From positions 2,040,218 through 2,104,217 of the forward strand of contig CP075365.1 of assembly GCA_019454125.1 (NCBI GenBank): a DNA stretch of 64,000 nt, given 5' to 3'. Under the pieces are notes generated by a model, which worked only from the letters and a program-made list of their open reading frames with translations, ran no database searches and was not told the origin of the DNA. Both the position numbers and the translations under genes were made by a program. Of the stretch, positions 18,286 to 26,981 are shown piece by piece. How positions within the stretch are numbered: the first letter of the stretch is position 1; every line of letters starts with the position of its first letter. The stretch comes from Fimbriimonadaceae bacterium (GTDB lineage: Bacteria > Armatimonadota > Fimbriimonadia > Fimbriimonadales > Fimbriimonadaceae).

Positions 18286-18528
18286 ATGGCCGATCCACAA
18301 GATGTCCAGGCGACGAAAGCGCTACGGAGCGAACTCGGACGGCGGTTCGTGGACACCACCCAGGCCGACGTCCGCGTGATGCACGGCGTGGCCTACATCC
18401 GAGGCGTTGTGAAGCCCATCAAGGGCGGGAACCCGGACGTCAAGGCCGCGCTCGAAATGGTGGCGAAGTCCATGCGCCAGAAGGGGCTGGTCCGCGACGT
18501 CGTCATCGATTGCGCCTTCCGAACCTGA
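18286..18528 (+). CDS. small hypothetical protein (80 aa), possibly BON-like
   Basis: 80 residues, isolated between the hppA terminator and the TlpA-like gene. The central segment VRVMHGVAYIRGVVKPIKGG followed by LVRDVVIDCAFRT gives a beta-hairpin plus helix pattern reminiscent of BON domains, but no Gly-Xaa-Val motif series is complete. There is no signal peptide or membrane helix. It has no ribosome-binding site but a TACAAT hexamer 5 nt before the ATG, consistent with a leaderless message. Confidence 0.6.
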   Translation: MADPQDVQATKALRSELGRRFVDTTQADVRVMHGVAYIRGVVKPIKGGNPDVKAALEMVAKSMRQKGLVRDVVIDCAFRT

Positions 18529-18626
18529 AGCGGCGTCCTGGGCCAAAAGGGCAGACGGCCCGCCACCCGAGGAACCGCATACCGGAGTTCACCCGTTAAC
18601 GCTTATAACCTGCTAAGGGACTGACC

Positions 18627-19151
18627 ATGACTCTTCTCACTAAATCCGCCGCCGTTCTCTTGGGGATCGCCGCCCTCAGTTTTGCCGCCCAGGCAGGCGC
18701 CAATGACGTCAAGGAGCTGCAAGGAAAGGCCATCCCTGCCTTCACCATGACCACCATTGACGGCAAGACCGTCTCCAGCAACTCGCTGAAGGGTAAGCCG
18801 TACGTGCTCGACTTCTGGGCCACCTGGTGCGGCCCCTGCAAGAAGGCCACCCCGTTCATGCAGAGCCTCTACAGCGAATTCGGCTCCAAGGGCCTGGTCG
18901 TCGTCGGGGCCAACGGCCTTGAGGACACCAAGGGCGCAGGCCCGGCCAGCAGCTATGCCAAGGAGCACAAGCTGGGCTACGTGATGACCCACTCCAACGA
19001 CGCTTTGATGCAGAAGTGGGGCGTGACCGGCGTGCCGACCATCATGTTCGTCGATAAGACGGGCAAGGTCCGCAAGGTCTACGTTGGCTTCGCCGACAGC
19101 CTGAAGGCCGAGATGAAGGCGCTGGTCGCCGACATGGTCGCCGGTAAGTAA
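18627..19151 (+). CDS. TlpA/ResA-like exported thioredoxin
   Basis: 174 residues. A signal peptide (about residues 1-25, ending AAQAGA) is followed by an AhpC/TSA-TlpA fold: AFTMTTIDGKTVSSNSLKGK, then the active site DFWATWCGPCKKATPFMQ at about 64-70 and the cis-Pro loop GVTGVPTIMFVDK. By family it reduces disulphides of envelope proteins such as apocytochrome c, but no cytochrome maturation genes are near. The gene is monocistronic, ending in a bidirectional hairpin shared with the minus-strand tricorn-like gene. Confidence 0.9.
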   Translation: MTLLTKSAAVLLGIAALSFAAQAGANDVKELQGKAIPAFTMTTIDGKTVSSNSLKGKPYVLDFWATWCGPCKKATPFMQSLYSEFGSKGLVVVGANGLEDTKGAGPASSYAKEHKLGYVMTHSNDALMQKWGVTGVPTIMFVDKTGKVRKVYVGFADSLKAEMKALVADMVAGK

Positions 19152-19176
19152 CCCACACCCTCGAACCAAGAAAGAA

Positions 19177-19210
19177 AAAGCCCCTCCCACGGCACCGCGG
19201 GAGGGGCTTT
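19177..19210. terminator. bidirectional terminator between tlpA-like and tricorn-like genes
   Basis: Arms AAAGCCCCTCCC (19177-19188) and GGGAGGGGCTTT (19199-19210), perfect 12 bp. Read on the minus strand it is followed by TTCTTTCTTGG, so it best terminates the minus-strand gene, and it probably also serves the plus-strand one. Confidence 0.85.
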
Positions 19211-19227
19211 CTTGCGCCAAGCGCCCG

Positions 19228-22200
19228 TTACTTGCGCTTGATCACGGGGTCGGCCGGGGCCAGGGGCCGGCGCGGCGGGTTCTTCTTCATGTCTTCGAGC
19301 AGCCACTTTACGGCCGCATCGATCTGCGGGTCGATGCCTTTGACGAAGAGGTTCGGGTCGCTCGGGACGTCGATGTCCGGCTCGACACCCGGCCCCTCGA
19401 TCACCCAGCCCTCTTTCAGCGTGTACATGCCGTAGTTCGGCACGCTGATCGCGCCCCCGTCGACCAAGGGCCAGCCGGGCGAGCTACCGACTTCCCCGCC
19501 CATTGTCCGACGCCCGATCACAGGGCCGGTCTTCAGGTCGCGGAAGCGGTGCGGGAATTCTTCGCCACACGAGATGTTGAACTCGTTCTGAAGGCAGGCG
19601 ATGGAGCCGGGGAAGTAATTGCCCTGGCGCGTGAACCCGCGCGGGTTGTTGCGCTGGTTGAAAAACCCGGTCAGCTTCAGCGAAAGGGTCCGGTTGATGA
19701 AGTCCTGCACCCAGCCGCCGTCGTTATAGCGCGTGTCGACGATCAGACCGTCCTTCTCCCGGGCGGGCGCGTACTGCTTCAGGAAGTCGGCCATGTCTTC
19801 GTTGCCCATGGCGGATAGGTGCAGGTAGCCGATGCGTCCTCCCGACGCCTTCGCCACGTACTCGCGGTTCTTCCGGACCCAGTCGAGGTACCGCATGCGG
19901 TCCTCGCTCCCCACCGGCTTCACCTTGACCTCCTTGGCACCCTCGGCGGCCGGGCGGTCGTTCACCTTGATCGAGACCGTCTGGCCCGCGCGGCCCACAA
20001 GGCCGGAAAGGAAATCGCTGCCGACTTTCGCCGGCATTCCCGCGACCTCGATCAGGTACATACCCTCCTTCACGCCCAGGCCCGGCGCCAGCAGGGGTGA
20101 CCGCTCCTCGGTCCGGAAGCCGTCGCCGCGCACCAGCTGCTTGATGCGGTAGTAGCCGCTGGCGTCCGGTTCCAGGTCCGCACCAAGATAGCCGTTCTGC
20201 TTCATGCGCTTATCAGACTGCACGTCGCCCGGCGACCGGTATTGGTGGCTGGAACCCAGCTCCGACTGCATCCAACGGATCAGCTCGTCGAGTTCGGTGC
20301 GGTGGCGGACGGAGGGCAAGAACGCGGCATATTTCTTCCCGATCGCGTCCCAGTCCACGCCGTGCATGTTCGCCACGTAGAAGTAGTCGCGGCTTAGCCG
20401 CCAGGCGTCCCAATAGATCTGGTCCCACTCCGCGCGCGGGTTCACGGCAAGGGTGAGGTTGCCGAAGGAGACCCGGCCCGATTCGCCCGGCGCGTCGTTC
20501 GCGCCGACGTCCACCACGCGGAAGACGCGCCCGCTTCCCGTCAGGAGCTTCTTGCCGTCGGCAGAGACCTGGAACCCGTCCCCGCTGGTCACTGTCCCCT
20601 GCTTCTTGTTCTTCAGGTCGTAGAACGAGATGCGCCCGTCCCCGGCCATCAGCACGCGGTCGCCGACCACGGCAATTTGGCTATAGTTGCCCGCCGCGAC
20701 GGGCAGCTCGACCTTGCGGTCGGCGATGCCGTCGAGGTCGATCTTTGTCACGGGGCCGGACGGGGCCTCCTCCTTCTTGGGTTCTTCCTTTTGCTCGTCC
20801 TTGGCGGCCGGCTTCGGGTCCTCCTTCGGCTTCTCGTCCTCGTCTTCGGCGGCGAAGGGCGAGGCTTGGTCGGCCTGCAGGGGTAGGAGCACCGCGATGG
20901 TGGGCCGGCTCGCGGCGAGAATGCCCTGCCAGGGGTCGTAGTCCAGCGAGATTTGCCGCGTGCTCAGGAAGGCCAGGTACTTGCCGTCCGTACTAAAGCT
21001 CGCGGCAAAGTCACTGGCGGAGCCATCGCTCACGCACGTGGTCTTCCCCGAGGTCACCTCATAGAGATAGACCTGGGTGATATCCGCCACCAGCATCGGC
21101 AGGTGGTAGGCGAGCCAGCGACTATCCGGAGAGAAACTCACGGCGACCCCGTTCCAGGGCTCCATAGTCGTCGCCACCGCGCGGGCCGTTCCGCTCGACG
21201 CATCGACCATGCGGATTTCGCCGCGACTGTCCTGCAGCACGATCCACTTGGAGTCCGGCGACCAGTCGAACTGGGTGATTTGCCCGTCGCGGTCAGTGGT
21301 CAGCCGTCGGGCGCCGGTTCCGTCTGACTTTGCGACCCAAAGGTTGGGCTGGCCACCCTCGTCGCTGACGAAAGCGACCCACTTCGCGTCGGGCGACATG
21401 TTCGGCTTGCGGAGCCGAACGCCGTCCTTCGCCATCCACACCCGGGCCTCGCCATCCTCCGCCGGCAGCGAGACGATCTGGCCACGGGACTCGCAGAGCA
21501 CGCGCTTCCCCGTCGGCGTGATTCTGGCGGCCGTAGCGAGGTTCTCTGCCGGGGTTCGATATGGGCGCGTGTACCGCAGGTCCGAGTCCAGCCGGAAAAC
21601 GACCTCGCGGACCTTCTTTGTGGCAGGGTCGAGCATCTCCAGCCCCCTGCCCTTCTCATAGACCAGGCGCTTTCCGTCCCCCTGCACTTGCCGGACCTCC
21701 ATGTCGTATGGGCCGGCGACGGCGACCGGCTTGCCGCCCTCCGCGCCCACCGACATCAGCGTGAACTTGGCGTTCGTCTCGTTCACGAAGTAGATGCGGT
21801 CGCCCAGCCAGCAAGGGAACTCGTTGTTGCCGGGAAGGTCGGTGACCTGGCGGAAGGTGTTCTTCGATAGATCGCCGGTCCAAATCTGGTTTTGAACGCC
21901 GCCGCGGTAGTGGAACCACGCCATGTAGGTGCGATAGAAGCGGGTGAAGGCGATGCGGTCGCCGGCCGGCGCGGGGCTCACGTGCGAGGCGAACTCCAAC
22001 GGGAGCAGGGTCGGTGCGCCGCCCTCCGCCGGCACCGAACTGACGGGGCTCACGGTCGGCAGGATGCCGGACTTATAAAGGATGCCGCGCCCGTCCGCGG
22101 TCCAATCGTCCGGGATCGAAACCCGCGCGCCGTAGGTCAGGCGCTTGGCGGGACCTCCCGTCACCGGGATCGTATAGATGTCGTTGACACCATCGTACTG

Positions 22201-22437
22201 GGCGCGGAAAGCGATGATGGCGCCGTCCGGGCTGAAGCGCGGATGGGTCTCGATCCCAGGATCGCTCGTCAGGCGGTGGGCTCTTCCGGTTGAAAGGTCC
22301 CCGATCCAAATATCGCCTTCGCTCTGGAACGCGACCTGGTCACCGTGGATGTCCGGAGTGAACATGAACGGCCGGTCGACTTGGGCAAGCGAGAGGAGCG
22401 GGGAGATGACGACGACAAACAGCGCTGGGTGCCGCAC
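19228..22437 (-). CDS. tricorn-like S41 protease, exported
   Basis: 1,069 residues, matching tricorn core protease length. A signal peptide (ending PLLSLAQ) implies export. Residues about 25-600 are beta-propeller repeats (HPRFSPDGAIIAFRAQYDGV, KWVAFVSDEGGQPNLWVAKS) with a charged Glu/Lys/Pro-rich insert near 520. A PDZ-like region follows, then the S41 protease part. The Ser-His pair reads ELGSSHQYRS (about 732). The nucleophile region is NEFNISCGEEFPHRF (Ser near 956), where tricorn has Ser-Asp-Gly; here Asp is Cys. GRRTMGGEVG and GPGVEPDIDV follow. It should degrade peptides in the periplasm or outside the cell. Start GTG 22437 has TAAACT 6 nt upstream and no ribosome-binding site. Confidence 0.9.
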   Translation of the reverse strand: MRHPALFVVVISPLLSLAQVDRPFMFTPDIHGDQVAFQSEGDIWIGDLSTGRAHRLTSDPGIETHPRFSPDGAIIAFRAQYDGVNDIYTIPVTGGPAKRLTYGARVSIPDDWTADGRGILYKSGILPTVSPVSSVPAEGGAPTLLPLEFASHVSPAPAGDRIAFTRFYRTYMAWFHYRGGVQNQIWTGDLSKNTFRQVTDLPGNNEFPCWLGDRIYFVNETNAKFTLMSVGAEGGKPVAVAGPYDMEVRQVQGDGKRLVYEKGRGLEMLDPATKKVREVVFRLDSDLRYTRPYRTPAENLATAARITPTGKRVLCESRGQIVSLPAEDGEARVWMAKDGVRLRKPNMSPDAKWVAFVSDEGGQPNLWVAKSDGTGARRLTTDRDGQITQFDWSPDSKWIVLQDSRGEIRMVDASSGTARAVATTMEPWNGVAVSFSPDSRWLAYHLPMLVADITQVYLYEVTSGKTTCVSDGSASDFAASFSTDGKYLAFLSTRQISLDYDPWQGILAASRPTIAVLLPLQADQASPFAAEDEDEKPKEDPKPAAKDEQKEEPKKEEAPSGPVTKIDLDGIADRKVELPVAAGNYSQIAVVGDRVLMAGDGRISFYDLKNKKQGTVTSGDGFQVSADGKKLLTGSGRVFRVVDVGANDAPGESGRVSFGNLTLAVNPRAEWDQIYWDAWRLSRDYFYVANMHGVDWDAIGKKYAAFLPSVRHRTELDELIRWMQSELGSSHQYRSPGDVQSDKRMKQNGYLGADLEPDASGYYRIKQLVRGDGFRTEERSPLLAPGLGVKEGMYLIEVAGMPAKVGSDFLSGLVGRAGQTVSIKVNDRPAAEGAKEVKVKPVGSEDRMRYLDWVRKNREYVAKASGGRIGYLHLSAMGNEDMADFLKQYAPAREKDGLIVDTRYNDGGWVQDFINRTLSLKLTGFFNQRNNPRGFTRQGNYFPGSIACLQNEFNISCGEEFPHRFRDLKTGPVIGRRTMGGEVGSSPGWPLVDGGAISVPNYGMYTLKEGWVIEGPGVEPDIDVPSDPNLFVKGIDPQIDAAVKWLLEDMKKNPPRRPLAPADPVIKRK

Positions 22438-22443
22438 GCGGAA

Positions 22444-22449
22444 AGTTTA
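22444..22449 (-). promoter_or_regulatory. candidate leaderless -10 element (TAAACT)
   Basis: On the minus strand TAAACT ends 6 nt before the GTG start at 22437 of the tricorn-like gene. No Shine-Dalgarno sequence and no convincing -35 are present. Confidence 0.45.
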
Positions 22450-22457
22450 GCCCGTGC

Positions 22458-23129
22458 CTAGGCCGTCACGGCCGCAAGGACCATGTCGCAGGCTTCCGAG
22501 ATGGAGTCGGCGAGTTCGACGCCCGTGCCGCGCAGTTCTTCCCGGCTGTGCATGCCGTAGGTGACGCCGACCACCAGCCCGCAGCCGGCCGAGAGCCCCG
22601 CTTGGATGTCGCTCGGCGTGTCTCCGACCTTCGCCACATGCCCGGGCATCTCTACCCCAGTCCGGCGCATGGCCTCGAAGATCATGTTCGTATGGGGCCG
22701 GCCCCGGGAAACCTCATCGCAAGCGACGCTCGCGTCAATTCGATCCGCCCACCCCGTCCGATAGATCATGGCGTCCGCGACGGGCCGGCTCAGACTGGTG
22801 TCCAAAGCGACCTTGACGCCAGCGCCCCGCAGCCGCTCGAAGACCGTGCTTGCACCCTCGACCTCGCACACACCCGGCTCCACGTGGTAGAAGCGCACCA
22901 TGCGCGTGACGAAATCGTCGTGGATGCGGCGCACGAGGTTCGGGTCGCTGTCCTCCCCGAGCAGCTCGGCGATCATCAGGGGCTTGGGAAGGCCCATGAG
23001 TTGGCGGCAAGCCTCGGGGTCTCTGGGATAGCCGTTCTCGGCCATGGCGGCCGCGACCGCCTCAACGACATTAGAACCGTCGCGAAGGGCCGTGCCGGCG
23101 ATGTCGAAGAGCGCGAGCTGGATGGCCAT
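22458..23129 (-). CDS. phosphonatase-like HAD hydrolase
   Basis: 223 residues. HAD motif I is FDIAGT, with Ala in place of the second Asp, as in phosphonoacetaldehyde hydrolase and the phosphonatase-like group. Motif II is DTSLSRP, the conserved lysine/arginine region is ACDEVSRGRPHTNMIFEAM, and motif IV is KVGDTPSDIQAGLSAGCG. It lacks the distinctive cap-domain Lys context needed to call phosphonoacetaldehyde hydrolase itself. No phosphonate transport or transaminase genes are near, so the substrate is unknown. It lies 20 bp upstream of the tricorn-like gene on the same strand. Confidence 0.85.
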   Translation of the reverse strand: MAIQLALFDIAGTALRDGSNVVEAVAAAMAENGYPRDPEACRQLMGLPKPLMIAELLGEDSDPNLVRRIHDDFVTRMVRFYHVEPGVCEVEGASTVFERLRGAGVKVALDTSLSRPVADAMIYRTGWADRIDASVACDEVSRGRPHTNMIFEAMRRTGVEMPGHVAKVGDTPSDIQAGLSAGCGLVVGVTYGMHSREELRGTGVELADSISEACDMVLAAVTA

Positions 23130-23137
23130 ATTGTCTT

Positions 23138-23143
23138 ATGTTA
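23138..23143 (-). promoter_or_regulatory. candidate -10 element (TAACAT) close to the HAD gene start
   Basis: TAACAT on the minus strand ends 8 nt before the ATG at 23129. There is no ribosome-binding site between them, consistent with a leaderless or near-leaderless transcript. Confidence 0.35.
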
Positions 23144-23266
23144 CTCACGCTGTTTTGAATTTTCAAAGAACTACCCGTCCTTTTTCGCAATCTGTAGAAC
23201 CTGGTACCCTATCAAGTCCCGCTGGCGGTTCGGACTGACCCCGCCGCCCGTCTGGATATCTAAGCC

Positions 23267-25738
23267 GTGCCCGACCAAGAACCTCGGATCCTCTCTGTCG
23301 ACATCGAAGACGAGCTTGCAAAAAGCTATGTCAACTACGCGATGTCGGTTATCATCGCCCGGGCGTTGCCCGACGTCCGCGACGGGTTGAAGCCCGTCCA
23401 GCGCCGCATCCTTTACGCGATGCGTGAGCTGAACCTCACGCCGCAGAACGCGACCACGAAGTGCGCGAAGGTCTGCGGTACGACGAGCGGCGACTTCCAC
23501 CCGCACGGCGAGGCGATCATTTATCCCACGCTTGCCCGCCTGGCGCAGACCTTCACCTTGCGCTATCCGCTGGTCGAAGGCCAAGGGAACTTTGGCAGCA
23601 TCGACGGCGACGCGCCGGCCGCGATGCGGTACACGGAGTGCCGCCTCACGCCGATCGCGATGGAGATGTTGGAGGACCTGGATCGCGACACCATCGACTG
23701 GGTGCCGACCTACCTCCAGGAGAAGAACGAGCCGACCGTCCTGCCCGCCAAGTTCCCGAACCTGCTGTGCAACGGCGGCCAAGGGATCGCGGTCGGCATG
23801 GCCACCTCGCTCCCTCCCCACAACCTCACCGAGGTCTCCAATGCCATCCTCCACCGGATCGCGAACCCGGATTGCGACCTGGACGCGGTGCTGGAGCACA
23901 TGCCCGGCCCCGACTTCCCGACCTACGGGCTCATCATGGGCACCAAGGGAATCCGGAGCGCCTATGAATCCGGCCGCGGCAGCATCGTCATGCAGGCCAA
24001 GACGATGATCGAACCGATCGAGAGCGGAAAGTCCGCGATCGTCGTCACCGAGCTTCCCTACCAGGTCAACAAGAAGAACCTTGTCGCGAACATCGCGGCC
24101 CTGGCCAAGGCCCGCAAGTTCGACGGCATCACCGACGTCCAGGACTATAGCGACAAGCGCGGCATGCGCATTCAAATCGAGCTGCGCCGTGACGTCAACC
24201 CGAACAAGGCGCTGAACTACCTGCTGAAGCACACCTCGCTTCGCACCACGTTCGGCGCGATCATGCTCTCGCTGGTCGACGGGGCGCCGCGAGTCAGTCC
24301 GCTGCTCACCATCCTCGACGAGTACATCCGGCACCGCCGCAAGGTGATCGACCGCAGGACCCGCTACGAGCTCTCCCGCGCCCTCGACGAAGTCCACGTC
24401 AACGAGGGTTACCAGATCGCGCGGCGGTTCCTGGACGACGTTATCCGCACGATTCGCGCCTCCGCCGATTCGACCGAGGCTCTGGTGCGGCTGGTCCGCG
24501 AATTCGCCATGTCGCCCTACCAGGCCAAAGCCGTGCTGGAGATGCCGCTCCGTCGCCTGACCCAGCTTGAGCAGTCCGACTTGGAGAAGGCGTACAAAGA
24601 CGTGCTGCGCCGTGCCCAGAACCTCATGGACATCCTTGCGGACCCCGTCCGCCTCACCAAGGTCCTGACGGACGAGATCGTCGCCATGCGCGACAAGCAC
24701 GGCGACGACCGGCGCACCAAGATCATCGCGAGGGAGGCGGGCGACTTCGACGAGGAAGACCTCATCCCCGAGGAAGAGGCGATCATCTCGATCAGCCGCG
24801 ACGGTTACATCAAGCGCATCTCGCTCGACGCCTATCGCCAGCAGAAGCGGGGCGGAAAGGGGATGAAGAACGTGATGAAGGCCGAGGACGAGCCAGCCCA
24901 CCTCTTCCAGGTCAACACTCACAACACGATCCTCTTCTTCACCGACCGGGGCAAGGCCTATAAGCTGCGCGCCTATGACATCCCCGAATCGGGGCGCTAC
25001 GCCCGCGGGATGCCGGTGATCAACTACATCGCCATCGATAGCGAAGAACGGGTCACCGCCGCCGTCCGCGTGAAGAACATGGCTGAAGAAGGCTACTTGG
25101 TCATGGTCACGCGACTTGGTGAAGTGAAGCGGACGAACCTTTCGCGCTTCCAGAACCTCCGCAGCAACGGCCTCATCGCCTTCGACATCGAAGAGGGCGA
25201 CGAGCTCGGCTGGGTGCTTCAGTCGTCCGGCAACGACGACATCATCATCGTCACCCGGGAGGGCATGTCCATCCGCTTCAAGGAAACGGCCGCGCGCGAC
25301 CGGTCGAGGGCAGCGGGCGGCGTCCGCGCCATCAACCTCCGCACGGGAGACAGCGTCGTCGGAGCCGACTTGGCGGACGACGCCTGCACCCTCCTCGTGG
25401 TCGGCGAACACGGATATGGCAAGCGCACGCCGATCAGCGACTACCGGCTGCAGGGCCGCGGCGGCACGGGCATCCTTACGATGAACGTCACCGAGAAGAC
25501 GGGCAAGATCGTGAGCGCGGAGGTCGTCGAGGACGACGACAAGCTCCTGGTCCTGACCGTCAACGGCAAGGGCATCCGGCTCCGCGTCCGCGACATCCGG
25601 CTGGTCAAGCGCGTCGCCCAAGGCGTGAAACTGATCAACTTGGCCGATAACGACTCCATCGCCTCGATCGCCCGGCTCGTGGACACCCCCGAAGCCGACG
25701 ACATCGAGGACGACGACTCGGAAGAGACCGAAGAGTAA
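23267..25738 (+). CDS. gyrA: DNA gyrase subunit A
   Basis: 823 residues from GTG 23267. The breakage-reunion domain is complete, with the catalytic tyrosine at residue 122 (AAMRYTECRL), the same number as in E. coli. The C-terminal beta-pinwheel carries a GyrA-box, QKRGGKG, which separates it from ParC. The C-terminus is acidic (DDIEDDDSEETEE). Numbering coincides with E. coli through the quinolone region, HPHGEAIIYP at 78-87: position 83 is Ala and 87 is Pro, instead of Ser and Asp. With GyrB (not in window) it introduces negative supercoils. It is transcribed divergently from the HAD gene. Confidence 0.97.
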   Translation: MPDQEPRILSVDIEDELAKSYVNYAMSVIIARALPDVRDGLKPVQRRILYAMRELNLTPQNATTKCAKVCGTTSGDFHPHGEAIIYPTLARLAQTFTLRYPLVEGQGNFGSIDGDAPAAMRYTECRLTPIAMEMLEDLDRDTIDWVPTYLQEKNEPTVLPAKFPNLLCNGGQGIAVGMATSLPPHNLTEVSNAILHRIANPDCDLDAVLEHMPGPDFPTYGLIMGTKGIRSAYESGRGSIVMQAKTMIEPIESGKSAIVVTELPYQVNKKNLVANIAALAKARKFDGITDVQDYSDKRGMRIQIELRRDVNPNKALNYLLKHTSLRTTFGAIMLSLVDGAPRVSPLLTILDEYIRHRRKVIDRRTRYELSRALDEVHVNEGYQIARRFLDDVIRTIRASADSTEALVRLVREFAMSPYQAKAVLEMPLRRLTQLEQSDLEKAYKDVLRRAQNLMDILADPVRLTKVLTDEIVAMRDKHGDDRRTKIIAREAGDFDEEDLIPEEEAIISISRDGYIKRISLDAYRQQKRGGKGMKNVMKAEDEPAHLFQVNTHNTILFFTDRGKAYKLRAYDIPESGRYARGMPVINYIAIDSEERVTAAVRVKNMAEEGYLVMVTRLGEVKRTNLSRFQNLRSNGLIAFDIEEGDELGWVLQSSGNDDIIIVTREGMSIRFKETAARDRSRAAGGVRAINLRTGDSVVGADLADDACTLLVVGEHGYGKRTPISDYRLQGRGGTGILTMNVTEKTGKIVSAEVVEDDDKLLVLTVNGKGIRLRVRDIRLVKRVAQGVKLINLADNDSIASIARLVDTPEADDIEDDDSEETEE

Positions 25739-25816
25739 AGTTCGACCCTGATGGTTCTCGGGCCTACCCTGCTCCTATAGGAGCAGGTGCTTCGTCCGAA
25801 ACTATTAGGGTCAACT

Positions 25817-26599
25817 ATGCAACCGGGCCAGTATTCGAACTATCCTCGCGCTCCAATCCAAGAGATCAACTTCGGCACGATCAAAGAAGGCTGGGATTTG
25901 ATCCTGAAGAATTGGCAGCCCTTCGCCACGGCCAGCCTTATGGCGCTCCTCGTCGGCCTTGTGGTCTATGGCGTGGGATTCATCCCGCTCTTTCCGATGA
26001 TCATGGCTTCGGCCAACCCGGACAACCAGACCGCGAGCACGATGGGGCAGCTCACGCTGCAGTTCATGATGCTGCCGGTCATCATCCTGGCGATCGCCCT
26101 TGCCTCGCCCTTCTACGCGAGCATGACCCACATGACCTTGAAGCTCCTCTCGGGTCAGAGCCTGGAGACGAACGACGCCTTTGTGGGCTTCCAGCGGCTG
26201 GGCCAGATCATGGTCGCGGGCGTTATCATGGCGATCGGCGTCTCGGTCGGCTCGCAGTGTTGTTATCTGCCTGGCTTCTTCATCGGGGGGATGACGATGT
26301 TCACCTATCCGCTGATGTTCACGCGAAACTACGGCCCGATGGACGCGTTGAAGGAGAGCTGGAACATCCTCATCAAGCACGTTTGGATGGCGATGCTCTT
26401 CTACCTCGTGATCTCGCTGCTGGCCGGCCTTGGGGTCTGCGCCTGCTTCATCGGCGTCTTGGTCACGATGCCCTTGCTCTACGTCTGCCCGGCCCTGGTC
26501 TTCCGTGACTTTAACGTCCAGCCGGTCGGCATGGTCGATGCTCCGGTCACCACCCCTGGCCCCGAGAGCGGGACGATGTTGGATCCGGAAGCGCCCTAG
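25817..26599 (+). CDS. polytopic membrane protein, DUF975/glycerophosphodiester-type membrane domain-like
   Basis: 260 residues from ATG 25817. A short N-terminal tail with NFGTIKEGWDLILKNWQPF precedes about five to six membrane helices. The pattern GWDLILKNWQPFATASL and later MDALKESWNILIKHVW (two related 'W..L..N/H.W' repeats) is typical of DUF975-like and GPDPase membrane-domain proteins. The C-terminus is Pro/Gly-rich and soluble. Function unknown. A small perfect hairpin (CTGCTCC/GGAGCAG) lies upstream, between it and gyrA. Confidence 0.7.
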   Translation: MQPGQYSNYPRAPIQEINFGTIKEGWDLILKNWQPFATASLMALLVGLVVYGVGFIPLFPMIMASANPDNQTASTMGQLTLQFMMLPVIILAIALASPFYASMTHMTLKLLSGQSLETNDAFVGFQRLGQIMVAGVIMAIGVSVGSQCCYLPGFFIGGMTMFTYPLMFTRNYGPMDALKESWNILIKHVWMAMLFYLVISLLAGLGVCACFIGVLVTMPLLYVCPALVFRDFNVQPVGMVDAPVTTPGPESGTMLDPEAP

Positions 26600-26628
26600 G
26601 CCGGCGTCTCGAAAACTCTCTCCCAGCG

Positions 26629-26665
26629 AAGCCCGTCCACGCCGAAAGGCGCGGGCGGGCTTTCT
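26629..26665 (+). terminator. terminator of the polytopic membrane protein gene
   Basis: AAGCCCG (26629-26635) pairs with CGGGCTT (26656-26662) around additional GC pairing and a GAAA loop, followed by TCTTATG. Confidence 0.65.
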
Positions 26666-26932
26666 TATGCCCAGGCGGAACAGCAGTTGCAGGGCCCGCG
26701 GTGGGCTGGCGGGAAGATGTTGGGGGACTGACTGGGCCGCCCCCTCTCACCCACCAAGCGGGCCACAAGGCGCCGTGGGGTGGGCAGTGGGATGCTTAGG
26801 TGATTCGGGCGGCAGCCTGGGCGCCTGCGGCCGTCGATTGCCCCCCTCGCATCAAGCAGGCGGGCCACAGGGGGACTCTGGGGTTGAAGGTGCCGGTGCC
26901 TGGCGGGCGAGGGCCGGGCGCAAAGAAGAGGA

Positions 26933-26952
26933 CCCCGGTCTTTCGACCGAGG
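26933..26952 (-). terminator. hairpin after the PEP-CTERM gene
   Basis: CCCCGGTC (26933-26940) and GACCGAGG (26945-26952) form a stem with one mismatch. On the minus strand it is followed by TCCTCTTCTTT, a weak T-rich tail. Confidence 0.5.
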
Positions 26953-26981
26953 CCCCCTGTTGGTCTGAAGTCCGGTTGGAC

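Larger units (their letters stand above)
26600..26981. other. 382-bp gene-free region
   Basis: Convergent intergenic region. It begins with the terminator at 26629-26665 and ends with a hairpin at 26933-26952. The middle is GC-rich and holds an imperfect direct repeat around GCGGGCCACA (about 26,758 and 26,860). Open frames here have skewed Pro/Arg/Gly composition and I do not believe any of them. Confidence 0.5.

Noticed and set aside
22458-23129. Phosphonoacetaldehyde hydrolase (phnX)
   Set aside because: The motif fits the phosphonatase-like group, but no phosphonate genes are nearby and the key cap-domain residues could not be placed.
25769-25787. Perfect hairpin CTGCTCC/GGAGCAG between gyrA and the membrane protein gene
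   Set aside because: No T-run on either strand, so I do not call it a terminator. Kept only as a note.
26666-26932. Imperfect direct repeat around GCGGGCCACA as a mobile-element remnant
   Set aside because: Only two diverged copies about 100 bp apart in GC-rich sequence, with no inverted ends or target duplications.
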